From Enoplolaimus lenunculus (lineage: Eukaryota; Nematoda; Enoplea; Enoplida; Thoracostomopsidae): a stretch of DNA of 64,000 nt. Below the pieces are notes generated by a model, which worked only from the letters and a program-made list of their open reading frames with translations, had not been told where the DNA came from and ran no database searches. This document shows positions 10,867 to 23,195 of the stretch, piece after piece (position 1 is the first letter of the stretch; each line of letters starts with the position of its first letter). The translations under genes were made by a program, and so were the position numbers. The DNA lies in contig JASANG010002370.1 of NCBI GenBank assembly GCA_030248215.1, positions 30,536 to 94,535 on the forward strand, given 5' to 3'.

Positions 10867-12275
10867 CAAATACAACACCACTCTAAAGTATAAACACCGA
10901 TGCCACACACAATAAACCGGATTCCCTAACACAATTTCTGTGATTAATTAAATAAATACAGCGAGAAATTAGAGTTTATATAAACTCTATAACAATGGTA
11001 AATTAGCATTGAAACTGAGTTGAAAAAGCTTTTGAGCTACAAGAACATATTCCTGTCGAATACCTAAATCAATATACTAAACACCTCAATCAGATATAAT
11101 GTTTAGGTTTTTCCAAACAACCGCTGTCTTTTATAAGCAATCGTATTCTCATAGTTTAATGGTTATAAATGCTGAGTCAGAGGAGACCCAGAGCTTTCTA
11201 TACAAATCTTAACAAAGCCTGGTAAAGTTTTGGCCCCACTTAATATAACGGATGTGATATTCCTCGTATTACTCCTGGAAATTTTTAACCCCGCTGATCT
11301 GGTTGAACTGGCTTGCGGGAACACATCATGAGGGCACACGAGAAACTCGCTTGAACAACTCGAACGTTTGTGAAATTGATAAAATACGTACTGCAGTGTA
11401 GAACCAGTAGAAAAATTCTACTCAACCAAAAATAGTTTGAATAAAAAATTACTTGAGATTAAGCCTAGAATTATTTCAAAAGTAATATGGAATTTTACTA
11501 AAGAAGTCAAAAAACAGAAAAACTTACAGAGACGTATACAATGAGACGAACAGAGCAAATATGTTTTCTAACTAAATTTCTGGTACATACAAGGAAACAT
11601 CACTTTTAAATGGCTTTCGATTAACCTTCCGGATCGTGGAGGTCAGTTGATCTTTCCTTTACTGTAGGTCATACCCTCCGTATCCGGGTCTATACGCTGG
11701 CTCGTAAAAAACTTTTAGCCACGATTATCCGCTGTCGCACTGAAATTCTGGCTACGACCCTGTATTCACGGCAAAAAACCTGTCTGTCAATCGGTTCCCA
11801 TAGCCGTCTGGAAAACAATCTACAACTGTCTATTACACATTGAAATAATAGGACAAACAAAACAGAAGCATAGAAACCAAAACTCTGCCCAAATGCCAAA
11901 CTTAATATTTGAGTACCCGATGTATTAGATATAACAGTTATTAGAGGGAGACCGTGATTTTAATAAATGACAATAATTCAAGACGAAACCGATCGAAAAG
12001 CCAAACGCAATTTTAGTGATAAATTTTAAGAAAAAATATGGTTTTGAACTCTTGTTGAGTCGCTAAGACTGGTGGCCCTGTTTGAAACCGCTGGCACTAA
12101 TAAAGTATAAACAACTACTGTTTCCGAGACAAGCGCTGCCGTTTAACCCATGCTATGAACCAGCCAGGTACTCAGTACTAATTCCCCATTTGGGCGTTGA
12201 AAAGAAAGCAAGAATGAAGCTAAAAATAAGCGTTCATATGCAAAATTCTCATTCGATTTGAGTCAACACAGCCAG
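10867..12275. other. Non-coding, only diverged repeat remnants
   Basis: No coding frame of substance. Around 11985-12050 a remnant reading AAAGCCAAACGCAATTTTAGTG resembles the internal core of several MITEs in the window. Confidence 0.45.
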
Positions 12276-12283
12276 TTTGAAAT

Positions 12284-12554
12284 CAGAGCCAGAGCAGCCA
12301 CCCCCAATAGCCCCATTTGGGGGGCTGCCCCACCCCAAACGGAACCTCCACCCCAAAAGGAACCCCCACCCCAAAAGGAACCCCCACCCCAAAAGGAACC
12401 CCCACCCCAAAAGGAACCCCCACCTTAACCGGGCGAAACAAAAAACGCGCGTAGTTTTAAAATGCGTCTGGCTTCTCGACCGCTTCACTCGCGAGTTTCG
12501 GGATCCCCAACCTGCATTTTGCGGGAGCCCACACCGCTGTTTGTTCCGACACTG
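12284..12554. mobile_element. Family N hAT-type MITE, enlarged by an internal minisatellite
   Basis: The ends CAGAGCCAGAGCA and (reverse complement) CAGTGTCGGAACA form hAT-like inverted repeats. TTTGAAAT at 12276-12283 and TTTGGAAT at 12555-12562 are a 7-of-8 target duplication. Sister copies at 57698-57896 and 63120-63282 share the ends and the GCTTCTCGCTCGCTTCGCTCG-type core. This copy is longest, because of five 18-bp units. Confidence 0.82.
12330..12419. repeat. 18-bp minisatellite, five units, inside the family N MITE
   Basis: Unit CCACCCCAAAAGGAACCC repeats five times. The first unit differs at two positions and the last four are identical. Related single units in sister MITEs suggest expansion after insertion. 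The 138-residue open frame across it (KRNPHP repeats) follows from a unit length divisible by three. Confidence 0.93.
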
Positions 12555-12562
12555 TTTGGAAT

Positions 12563-15500
12563 TAAACAAAAAAAAACATCAAACCGAGAGCAAAACGCTT
12601 CAACACGGGCTCGCAACAGAGTGTGTTACATTCTCTCGAAAGTGGACGTCAAACTACAAAAATTCAAAACAATACAACTTTAGGTTATCGTAATCACAAA
12701 AATTAAACAACTTTCACAATATTTTATGTGCGTACACCAGGTCCGTTTTAGACGGGGTAAAAGTGATGGACACTGAAAACAAACAGTTTCAAAGTAATAG
12801 ACTGAAGATTAAAAATTAGTATTTATTAACCACACCACACAAAAGTTTACCTCGAGTAGAAATATTTAACTGTGGAAGTTGCCATTTCACACCTCCGACA
12901 AAAGGCCAAACCGATCTATGTTAATAAAAATCAGTAGTTTCAAGGCTTTACATTTACGCACAATCAATAATCGTATTCTCAAATATGTATAGCCCCTATC
13001 GTCAGTTGGTAATAGGTCTTGTAGCTTTAATAGAATCATTGAATAGTGAGGCTCGAAAATGAGCACTGCGCACTCGAGAAAAAAAGACTGTACGTTTCCA
13101 GGGGATCCGGAATTTTTTAATTCGCAGCCGGATAACTGCAACCAAAAATAAAATTTGCCTCAAACATAGCGAACAACAAATAAAGATAAACACTACAGTT
13201 CGGCGGAGTCAAAGCAAAAACTTCACTCATAAAATCCATAAACACAAGTCTAAACGTCCCAATGGCGAATCCACGGTTCGTCCGTAGGGAGATGATGCTA
13301 AATGTGTTCAGACGAACCATTTGCATCGCAAAATTTTCCACACAAAACGGCTGGGAGGGGAGATACGTACCTGTGTCCTCGCACGGATCCGTCACTCAAA
13401 CGTTGTATTCTTGTGTGATGTGGTGAAATATATTCTGCTGTACCGTCAACTCATGGGCAAGTAGTATTGACAAATAAACACTTATTCATATATACATATA
13501 TATGTAAATGTCTTCGTTGTATATATATGTATATAGCTATTCAGTATTTAAACCCTAAGGTAACGGTTGTCAAGGTGGCTTGTCCATCGGGTTTCGCAGT
13601 TCTTAATAAATTATGACAAATTATTGTTTACTACAGGTATATAAAATATAAGTTATTCTACAAACGAACACCGAACTGTAAGCTTGTTTCAATTTAAATT
13701 CTTAACGATTTCGCTTTCTTGCGTTCAAAATTTCAATTTCGTTGTTAAACTTCTAATTTGTGCTGTTTTTTATAATTTTTTTCTGATTATGTTCAATTTA
13801 CGCCCCTGGCAGTCGATAGCGTGCTTGTTTACCGCCGCCCCCCCCCATAAAAAGTTCCAACACATTTTATAGAGTTGTGTCCTGTGGCGATTTCTACTTT
13901 ACAGCCACACATGAGACGTCCGTGCCGTAATTTCAAGCCACCCTAAGCAGGATAGGGGTATATCGCACCCAAATCTCCACACTAAGCAACTCAATTGGAA
14001 CAGCTAAAATTTAGGAATAAAGTAGCTTTGTTACTGTGCTATTGGCGTTCAAGCATGACAACCGATTATGCGGAAGCTTGCAGTTCCTTATCCTGTTTAC
14101 GGTCCCTTGGACAGCGGGAGTTCATGAAGATAGCAGAACCCTTACTTTGAAAGTAAAAAATATCCATACTGCACGGCGTTTCTAAATTGTTTCTAATAGA
14201 TATTTTCTTCTGTTTTTTGCAATAAAACCGAACTATTCAACTATACCATCAAATCTTTTACAGCTGTATACCCAAACATATCTATTTTGAGTAAGTTTCC
14301 AACATAACTTTGTTTACAATAGTTTTAGTTTCATAACACATTTTAGATGTGGTGAGTGCTCTGTAATTATACGAAAATTGGCATACCAATTTTTTAAATC
14401 ATGCTCTATTAAACTTTTGTGCGTTATGCAAAGTTGGAAAAAAGATATTTGTGAAAATTCAAAAAAAGGCTGCTCATAAATACCTATACGAGCCATTACT
14501 TTATGTTTAACGGTACGAAATACCCGAAAAAAACTACCATTATTTACTACAAATTGTCGCTGCCGGCGTGTATAAATTTTTCATTAACAACTCGCGTAAC
14601 CACACCCGCTTGCGTACTTTGAACAATTTTTAAATATTCTAACCTAAATTTTTGATAAGTTGTCTATCATACGAGATTGCCAAAAAATCACTTGTTACTT
14701 TTAGCCTAAAGTCCTTTTTAAACACCAAATAGTAACGTTCAAGACGTGTGTGTATATATGCTGCAACATTCTTGTATTGTTATAAACCGCTAAGCAAAAA
14801 TGAAACTTTAAAACAATAATGCAACAACATGACAATTACTGTGTTATATATTAAAAATTAAAATTAATTCAAGTTGACAGGAGTTTGCCGTTGGTGTGCA
14901 TCGAAAAACAAAGCCTCCTGCTGTCCGATATAAGCATACTGATAATTATTACTATCAACAACGTCCTAGAAAATTTTAAATCAGTTTGTTTACTGCAGCT
15001 GCAAATTTTGTCCACATAACAATCGTCGAACATCTTGAGTACCAGCTTAACCAATTTAAAAGTTGGTTGTAAATATATAAATATTTTTTTGTAAATACAT
15101 TTATAATGGCTGTCAAAAATTGTTATAAAGAAAGCTTTTGTTCCTTGACCGATTCACACAATGTGTGTACAGCGATGCGTGTCTAGTTGATACAAGTTTA
15201 ATTAAATCGCATTACGTGTCGGATTTATTGTAATTAATTTGAAAATTCCCCACCCACCCCCAGCTAATGGTTGTCACAACACTACCGCAAAACGTATCAT
15301 TTATCACATACCGAACCAATTTCACGTTCAGCAAACGACCCGAATAATTGTCAAAACGTTTCACATCACACAAGCAGTCCCCAGTCGCGGCGTAGAGTAG
15401 AAAACAACTCAAAACAACGTCTATCAAACACTCAAAATGAATATAAATAATAAAACTGAAGCTTTTTTCCTATCCTAATCTCATTTCACTCGTCCATCAC

Positions 15501-18015
15501 ATTGCAAAACAAACCAAACTTAAACATAGTCTCTTGATTCTCAGCTTATAATTTCACAATATATCGCCATGAACGGCATGTAAAACTAAGATTGCATTTC
15601 GGATGGATCTAATAACATTGTATAAACACGTATCACGTCACAGCGAACGCTGTGAGCAACAAAAAAAGCATTTCTCCATCTTTCTGCGATCATCATCCAG
15701 AGTCTAATACTTCGAAAGCTTATTAAATCGTGTTTGTTTCTATTCGGTTTGAACAAATACGCCCGTTGCCGTCGTTGCGCGTCCATTTGAACACGAACGC
15801 AACAAAAACTACACTCAAATTCATCGATAAATTTTGCTCATTTTTGCCACTCAAATTTCTAGCCATCGAAAATAGCACAAGCAAGCAAAACAAAAACACC
15901 TCTAGTAGGGCGGCAAGTATAGTTTTAATACAAAACGCGACTTGGTATTTCTATGATGCCAACATGCCGTTGTACTACAGGCAATATTAAAATAATTCAA
16001 AAAACAGCGCAAACCCATAAACCAAATTCAACCATTTGTTTGCGTAGGCGGCTCCGAAGCTTTTATAAGAATTCCGTCATTGACAACACAACGACTCTCA
16101 CAAAACGAACCTGACCCATGGTTGCGTGTATGGTGCCTTCATGTGCATTTATTCGGTTAACTTGATATGTTGTACATATTACGTATATATTTGTGTATAT
16201 ATGTGTATATGTGTATAACTGAATAATCATGTGTGTGTTAATGTGTCTAAACTATTAAGGCCGAATACAAGACACAGAACAGACGAAATAATCAGCCACT
16301 TGAAATTTTTGGCGAAATGAGAAAATAGCATTTTCGACTGGATTTAGCATAACTTTGTAGATCCTGCAAGTCATGAAGTTTTCTCGACGGGTTGCGCTCG
16401 CTCGAAAAAAAAGTTTATACGAATAAAATCAAGTTCTGGTTACACCCCTCGTCCAAAACTGAGAAAGATCGAACCAAATAGATTAATGCACTGGGCCAAT
16501 AAAAAATTTTTTATTGATTGAAGTCAACTTTCCTTCTATTCAACTAAATTCAGAGCAGAATTTAATAGCCTATTAAAGAGAGACAACTGTACTTTATACT
16601 GCTCCAGTTATATAAAATTTAACCATATTTATGACGTGTTTCCATTCAGATCTAGAAATGGTAGGTTATACCAAACTTCACACAATCTTTCATTAGCTAT
16701 TCTGTGCAAAAGTTTTGATTAAATTAATAATATTAAAGAAACTTTTCGACCAGTGGCGGCGAAACTGTCCGCAAGGTGCTGGGTGAACGCCCTTCATGTC
16801 TGCGAAGCTTCGTACCTGTCAGAGTTTCATGAATGAGCGTGAGTGTATGCACGAACATATAAACATATACACAAAATAAACGTGTGTGTGTCTCTTTATA
16901 TGATTAGTGCTTCAAGGCAACACCGAATACCAATTTTGAGTGACGAACCCAATATACGGGCATGTTTACGGTGTGTTTTGTTTCTGGTTAAGATTAAAAG
17001 CAAAGCGAGTGCCACCCTTGGCTGTATGGTTGAACTGGTAACATATTGGGGTCAGAGGGGGGGTGGGATTGAAGCGAAAACTTAATCTCGCCGCAGTAAC
17101 CGTTCAGCTTTTTTGCGAGAAAGTGTACAGAGCAGCAAAAAATTTTGAAACTCCACTTCGAGCTGGCTGTATTCTTGTATTAAAACTGCTTTTGTTCTCG
17201 TTTGTTAACAAATTTCGGAAACGGATATATCCGCATTTGATTTCACATCCTCTGAATACAGAAATTTGTGGGTGTGTGTGTGTGTGTAAATATGTGTTTA
17301 TATGTTCGTTGGTTACAAACCGACCCGAATTCATGAGCCATTGACGTACGAACCAGAAAGACACACACACGCAAGCCACCCGGGTTTTTGAAGCTAACGT
17401 GCGTACACACATGTAAACATGAGCATACTACACCTACATGGCACGCAAGACACATATATTCTGAATGGTGGTAGTGGATTACATGCGGGGGTTTTTCTAA
17501 TAAATTAAAAACAGAGAAAAAAACGCGAGAACGTGAGCGAACATTCGAGAGATTTCACGAATGAACAATTTTATGAATGGTACAAAAAATAAACTGGTTG
17601 CGTTTTTGCAGATGGCGTTCGGGAAACGTCAACACAACCGTTGCACATAAAACCGGAATCCATGGTGTGAAACAGGTTGTAGAAACGACAGCATGGTCGG
17701 GTACAAAGAATGATGAGATATTAGTGGGGAATATTTTACCCGACCCGCGTGTACCCTGCGGGTCGTGTAGCACTCACGAATATATCACGTTCCAAATTTT
17801 GTTTGATGAACTGGGAAAAAGGCAATGCGATTTAGACGTTTCCTGTTTGATTTCGTAGCCTAACAAAGCGAAGTTTATGGCTGCCCCGAAACAAAACCCT
17901 AGCTGCCGCTGATGTGCAAAGCGCAGAAAATTGTCGTGAAACCTACAGCTGATAAATTCACAATTATTTTTCATACAACTTGTCTCTGAACGTAATCAAA
18001 TTATAATTGTAGCTC
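12563..18015. other. Long non-coding stretch, few recognisable repeats
   Basis: No supported gene in about 5.4 kb. I see a fragment of the 18477-18707 element at about 12972-13022 (ATTCTCAAATATGTATAG), AT microsatellites at 13484-13540 and 16180-16215, a TG run at 17265-17290, and a GCGCTCGCTCG core remnant near 16395. The rest is unassigned AT-rich sequence. Confidence 0.5.
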
Positions 18016-18023
18016 GAATGTTT

Positions 18024-18232
18024 GGTCAATGTAAAGAACAGAGACAGAACAGTATTATAAGCATATTTCTAAGCCTAGACCTAAGCCTAAGCCTAAGCCT
18101 ACGCGCAAGAATAACCATATTCCTTAGCCTAAGTCTAAGCCTAAGCCAAGCGAAACAATTAAGTCTAAAGCTTAAGCGTACTCTTTTCTAGTCCCATAGA
18201 ACAGCGTTCCGCCCCTGATCTTTACATGGGCC
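18024..18232. mobile_element. Family A MITE with CCTAAG core and perfect 8-bp duplication
   Basis: Inverted ends GGTCAATGTAAAGAACAG and (reverse complement) GGCCCATGTAAAGATCAG enclose two CCTAAG arrays. The conserved right block reads TAAAGCTTAAGCGTACTC then TCTAGTCCC. GAATGTTT at 18016-18023 recurs exactly at 18233-18240. Structure and duplication length fit a hAT-type non-autonomous element. Confidence 0.9.
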
Positions 18233-18476
18233 GAATGTTTTCGAACTTTACGCTTGAATCGGAACAACCATGGACACGTATTATATCACGAATGAATAAT
18301 TTTATGAACGGTGCAAAGAGCTTATGGGTGCGTGCCGAATTGTTGATGGTGTGTTCGGTAAACTGTCAAAACGGGCTTGAAAATAAATACAAAACGCAAA
18401 AAGCCATAGTCAAAGTTTTGGTTTACCGAAACAGCAATTAAGTATATTTATGATGTTTAGTCTTTCAAGGGTGTAC

Positions 18477-18707
18477 TAGGCCCATATTCTCAAATGCGTA
18501 TAGAACCTATCATCAGTTTTGCGATAGGTTTTCGAACTGACGAACATCTGCAATTGCAGATCTCTAATTTGGTACAAAAGTATGGCAAATCAAATGCGAA
18601 TAATGTGATGATATTTTGAACCACACCATGCTCTGGATGAAAAGTTACAGGACCTATCACCAACTAGTGATAGGTGGTGCTACACACATTTGAGAATACG
18701 GGCTCTA
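18477..18707. mobile_element. MITE with TAGGCCCATATTCTCAAATG ends
   Basis: The left end TAGGCCCATATTCTCAAATG and right end reverse complement TAGAGCCCGTATTCTCAAAT are inverted. The arms continue with ACCTATCAYCAGTT. Partial relatives lie at 12972-13022, 23552-23700 and about 53105-53230. The duplication was not resolved. Confidence 0.72.
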
Positions 18708-18907
18708 GTCTTAGCTAGCATTTAGTTATTAATAGAAATAAGGTTGAAAAAGTCATTACAGGGATCAAGGCAGCTTGGCAGTGGCCCTATACGGAACAAC
18801 GTAAAAAATTTCCGGGTATCGCATTGGTATGCAAAGCGTACACTTAGTTGCAGGAATATATAGTTGATTCGCAGTGCCAGCTGGATGTTCTTGCCTGGCC
18901 TTTGAAC

Positions 18908-19069
18908 CAGGTCTGTAGCCAGCTCACCTTTTTCGGAGGGGGACTAAAAGTTTTCAAAGAACGCAAAGATTTTCGTCGACTTACAAGCAAGGTTGAAAAT
19001 TTTCTAGCGGGGACCAAAATTTTTCGAGTGGAAGATGAGCCCCCGGCGCCCCCCTTGGCTACGGGTAAC
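18908..19069. mobile_element. Family D MITE (CAGGCCCGTAGCCA ends)
   Basis: Starts CAGGTCTGTAGCCAGCTCACC and ends CCCCTTGGCTACGGGTAAC. It contains the family block TCGTCGACTTACAAGCAAGG and AAAATTTTCTA. The flanks CTTTGAAC and GTTCGAAC agree at 6 of 8 positions. Confidence 0.8.
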
Positions 19070-19346
19070 GTTCGAACTTAAATAACTGAGCAGCTTAAAT
19101 GTTTTGAAACTTTTAGCCGGAACAACCTACTGAACCTGATATGTATATCTGAGATTTCATGAATGAAGCATTTTATGAGCAGTGCAGAAAAAGGTCAGTA
19201 CGTTTGTGCAGAATTAATGGTTTTTGGCAAACTTCAATTCAGTGTGTAAATACAATAACAAGTAAAGGCTTAAAATAGCTTGGTAAGTACATAGAACACC
19301 AAAATAGCAAGTAATTTCAATTCGGGAAGGCGTATATCCTCACAAA

Positions 19347-19412
19347 TGCCTAAGCTTATTCTATTCTAGTCCCTCAGAAAAAACGTTTCGCCCCTGATCT
19401 TTGCATGGGCTA
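19347..19412. mobile_element. Right-end fragment of a family A MITE
   Basis: Reads CCTAAGCTTATTCTATTCTAG then CGCCCCTGATCTTTGCATGGGC, the right end of family A. The left part is too diverged or is missing. Confidence 0.6.
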
Positions 19413-19884
19413 AAATATTTATCGCCAAAAATTCACGTTTTTTGTAGTCTATAATTCATCCTATTTTGCTCAATCTGCATGGATATATAATTATTTTCTG
19501 GCTTAGATGTATAATTTTGCGTTCATAGTTTGACGCAACAAAATTTACTGTTTGTTGTATTTTTAGAAACCAAAATTGACGAAAAAATAGTCGTGTTGGT
19601 TCAAAACATTCTGGTTTATCGTATTTTCGGATTCTTGCTACCAATCGCTATAAATATCACGAATTTCGCAAATATGATAGGATGCTTTAGCCAAATTAAC
19701 GGCGTTATCATTTTAGAATATTTCGGACTAATCTTATTGCTGTATACGTTGTATTTAATTTTTGTAAATATAAAAATACATAGCATGACCTATATTGACA
19801 AAACGACCAACGATAAATTTAAAATGGTAACCGCTAGCGCCACTCATTTTAAAGCATAAGTTTCAGTGTACGAATAAGTCCAAA

Positions 19885-19972
19885 AAACTACACCTAAGCT
19901 CAAAATAGCCACAAGCGGCACTCTATTGCAGTCCCGCAGTGAAATCGGTACGCCTATAAAACAGTGACATGG
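19885..19972. mobile_element. Right-end fragment of a family B MITE
   Basis: CACTCTATTGCAGTCCCGC and CGCCTATAAAACAGTGACAT match the conserved right end of family B. The left half is not visible. Confidence 0.5.
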
Positions 19973-20312
19973 GTGACAGAAACTTTTATTTTAAATTGTA
20001 AACAAACCATGTATTTACGCGAAATATACGTACTGGATAATACCGCTTTCAAAAAATCAAACGCACGTATTAATGCTTACCGTAAAGTTTAAAGTTGAGC
20101 AAAAAAAAGTTAATTTTTTTCATTCAAATAGTAAACGTCGTTGATATTTGGGTCAAATCTTTAAGTGTAAGAGCTTTTTCCAGAGGCGTAAAACAGCGGC
20201 TCTAAAACGTGTTTACTACAAAATTGAAAAGCTATAGAGTTCGCTGAGAAACTGTGTCAGAAAAAAATTGACCCTGACAGCAACGTCTCATTAACTGTGT
20301 CGCGTAAGCGTG

Positions 20313-20421
20313 TTTTTTGTTTGTTTGATTGTTTGTTTGTTTGTTTGTTTGTTTGTTTGTTTGTTTGTTTGGTTGGTTGGTTGGTTGTTTGTTTGTTTGT
20401 TTGTTTGTTTGTTTGTTTGTT
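20313..20421. repeat. (TTTG)n tetranucleotide microsatellite
   Basis: About 110 bp of TTTG units, interrupted by a short GGTT run near 20370-20386. Translated on the minus strand it gives artefactual TNKQ repeats. Confidence 0.95.
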
Positions 20422-20734
20422 AATTGCCCATGACAATTTGTACACCTGCGGTCCAAAATAGTTGCAAGACAAAATGCGTTCTTTGTACAATAAAAAAGTG
20501 ATGCTTTTAAATTGGCTGCTGTGCTTCACTGTGAGAAAGTCATTATCTTTTTTGATGATAAATAACGATTTGATTAATTTTAAAGTTGCAAACTTTATAC
20601 AATAAACAAAACAACGTCTGGCTGATAAATGAGTTCGTAGACATATTGGTCCAAGGGGGCTCAGCCAGCTGCGCTGTAAAAACATTTGACCCGTTAGAAA
20701 TGTTTAAACCTAGCTTGTATTAAGGCTTTAAAAT

Positions 20735-20800
20735 CGCTTGTATGCACCTTCTGAAAAAAAAATTTCGCCGCCATAGCAAGGTGAGCTGGCTACAGGCCTA
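20735..20800. mobile_element. Family D MITE fragment (right end)
   Basis: GTATGCACCTTCTGAAAA followed by GCAAGGTGAGCTGGCTACAG and GCCT is the right end of family D; the left half is absent. Confidence 0.6.
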
Positions 20801-22611
20801 CGGATAAATTAAAACACCGCTTGTAGTTTGCCAAGCCTATTTTTTGCACACATTGCTAAATCATACTATGTGTATTATTCTTTTTCAGAGTTGAATCGAG
20901 AGCAGCGACGCCCATGGATGTGGGCTCAAAAAATGTTTGCGACGCTATAATATACGGGACGTAACGGTGCCTCAATTTTATGGCAGGAAGGTGTAAGCTG
21001 AATCAAAAGCGAAAAGCTAGAAAAACGCCTTTTTCGGTCTCTCATTAAATTAAGAGTGCAATGTATCATACTATAGCTAAAAAAGTGAATGTAGCAGATA
21101 AAAAAATTACCACACGTGAATAAGCTTAAATTGTACGTATTAGAGTCATTTAAAAGTCTTATAAAAAATCTTTAAATAAAATGCTGTCAAATGCCGGCAT
21201 CTCGTGCAAAAAACGCAGACTTTGCTACTTAAAATACGACACTTTGAAGCAAATACTGTAGTATTTGTGACAAGTTGAAATAATAAGTATATATCCTACG
21301 CTGCCGAGAGTCCGCACCGGGACCCATTTTTGAAGTTGCTCCTTCTACATATATATACTACCGTTGCAGCAGGGAAATTAATTTTGAATCAGCGTTAACA
21401 TATTTCTACCGCGGCCGCGAAGGTAACTAGCATTAATATCGGGAGGGTAGAAACGTCATTTTAATTAATATATATGTATAGCGAGTAAGCGCGAACACAT
21501 TATTTTAACTCTGAATCAACACGAGTCTATATCGCTAATTAGAATCGGTGTTTTAATACAGTCCAAAACCTTTAATCTTAGATTTTTGAAATCATTATTA
21601 CCCTAATTCGATCTGACGCAGCAAATGTTTTGTGGCAAGCTTTACCACGAAAGTTTTCGAAAACCGCAAACTTTGCGTTTGATTCAAACCATGCAAATAA
21701 CTATGCCTCGTAGTTATATCTACTGCTTCATACGCATACGACAGAACAAGCATTACCATCAATTGGCAAAGGGCATAATTTTGGCGATAAGAATCTGTAC
21801 GCGGACCTTCCGTGTCAATCAAATATGTTTCTCTAAATAACTCTGACTTTTTCCGTAAACAACAAATTGAGTGATGTCAAAAAGTAGTTCAAAGTGTACC
21901 AACCATTTTGAAGTCGAAAATTGTACTTTAAGGAGAAAATATTTCATCCGTCAAGATTTTCTAGCAGACTTTGAGAAACAAAAACGTGAAATGAAAAATG
22001 CGTTGCTGTGTGTGTTAAGACGCTTGTAAATGTAAGTAAAATATATTACTGAAATTATGAGTGCATCTCGCAAATTCAAACCTCCGTGACAAATGTGAAC
22101 TTTCGTCATGAGAAACTCATTACTCGCGAAATATTATTGGCGAGTTACTACTATCGCCCTGATTGTCCTCATTTTAGACAACATTGTTGTCTCCGTCACC
22201 GTTGTTTAACAAGTAATACTTGTAGAGTTGTCTTCTTTCATAATCATATACCCTTAATATGATGTGTACTCCGTCACTCTGTCGCAAAAAAACGCCACAA
22301 AAGTTCACACAAAATTCACTGAGAGTCTTCTTGCATTATTGCCGTCAGCAGCTGTAGAAACATTGTCTTGAAATTTTAACTCTTTTTTTAAATTTAACTC
22401 AGTTTTGTAGAAAGAAAATGAAAAAAATTTTCACTTGTGTCTCGTTTTGAACTTAAATTAAAATGAAGTAAACAACACAGTTTTGTGGCCAGCGTAACAA
22501 TTTCTACAACGCAGCTTATGTCTAAGTTTAGTAGTGTACTAATGGACGTTCCCTCTGGAATATTATGTGTTGAGGTGTGTTTAAAGTTGACGTTTTAAGC
22601 AAACCCACTCA
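20801..22611. other. Non-coding, nothing recognised
   Basis: AT-rich sequence with no gene or bounded repeat that I can support. Confidence 0.45.
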
Positions 22612-22619
22612 GTGGCGGA

Positions 22620-22980
22620 TCCAGGATCTCAAAATGGGGGAGGGGCAAATTTTCACAGGTAATACTTATTTTTGACCCACACACACAAACCACAACCTAT
22701 TGCCATAAAATTGAATGCCTTACGTTCGTTCAATTATTTAAAGGCTCGGATTCGGAAGCCAATTCAGTTTTGAAAAAGCAAAATCCAGTCATCTTCAGCA
22801 ATATCCGTTTCTGTTTTGAATGAGTTGGAACTGTCTGCTATTTTCGGAAAATGTTTTAGCATTAGCGGTTATGGACTTCAATTTATTTCGTAGAACAGCA
22901 ATTGACACTCTATATAATTTTTGTCAAGATGCTGTTGGGGGAGAGCCACGGCCGGGTGGCCCCCCATGAATCCGCCACTG
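22620..22980. mobile_element. Family E MITE (CAGTGGCGGATCC ends), hAT-type
   Basis: The left end CAGTGGCGGATCCAGGATC and right end GAATCCGCCACTG are inverted repeats. The flanks AACCCACT (22612-22619) and AACTCACT (22981-22988) match at 7 of 8 bases. A second copy at 32722-33089 shares the ends and the AGAACAGCAATTGACACT block. Confidence 0.85.
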
Positions 22981-22987
22981 AACTCAC

Positions 22988-23195
22988 TACACTGCAAAAA
23001 ATGGTGAATCAAATTGTCTCTCCCAGATATAGGCTTTTCGGGACTACACAAATTGAGTCAAAATTCGACACCGTCAGAGTCGTGATTGATTCACTGAGTC
23101 GCGCGTTTGACTCTAGCGGAGTCGAATTTGACTCAATTTTATAATCCCGAAAAGCCTGGAGAGAGTCAATTTGACTCACCATTTTTTGCAGTGTA
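22988..23195. mobile_element. Palindromic (fold-back) element, TACACTGCAAAAAATGG ends
   Basis: Begins TACACTGCAAAAAATGGTGA, and its right end is the exact inverse for 17 bases. Complementarity continues almost to the centre through CAAATTGAC, GGCTTTTCGGGA and GACTC steps, so a transcript would fold into a hairpin of about 100 bp. It abuts the target duplication of the family E element on its left. Confidence 0.85.

Noticed and set aside
12277-12693. 138-residue frame with KRNPHP repeats
   Set aside because: It arises from an 18-bp minisatellite within a MITE and runs through both MITE ends.
20232-20685. Frames with TNKQ repeats
   Set aside because: They are produced by the (TTTG)n microsatellite.
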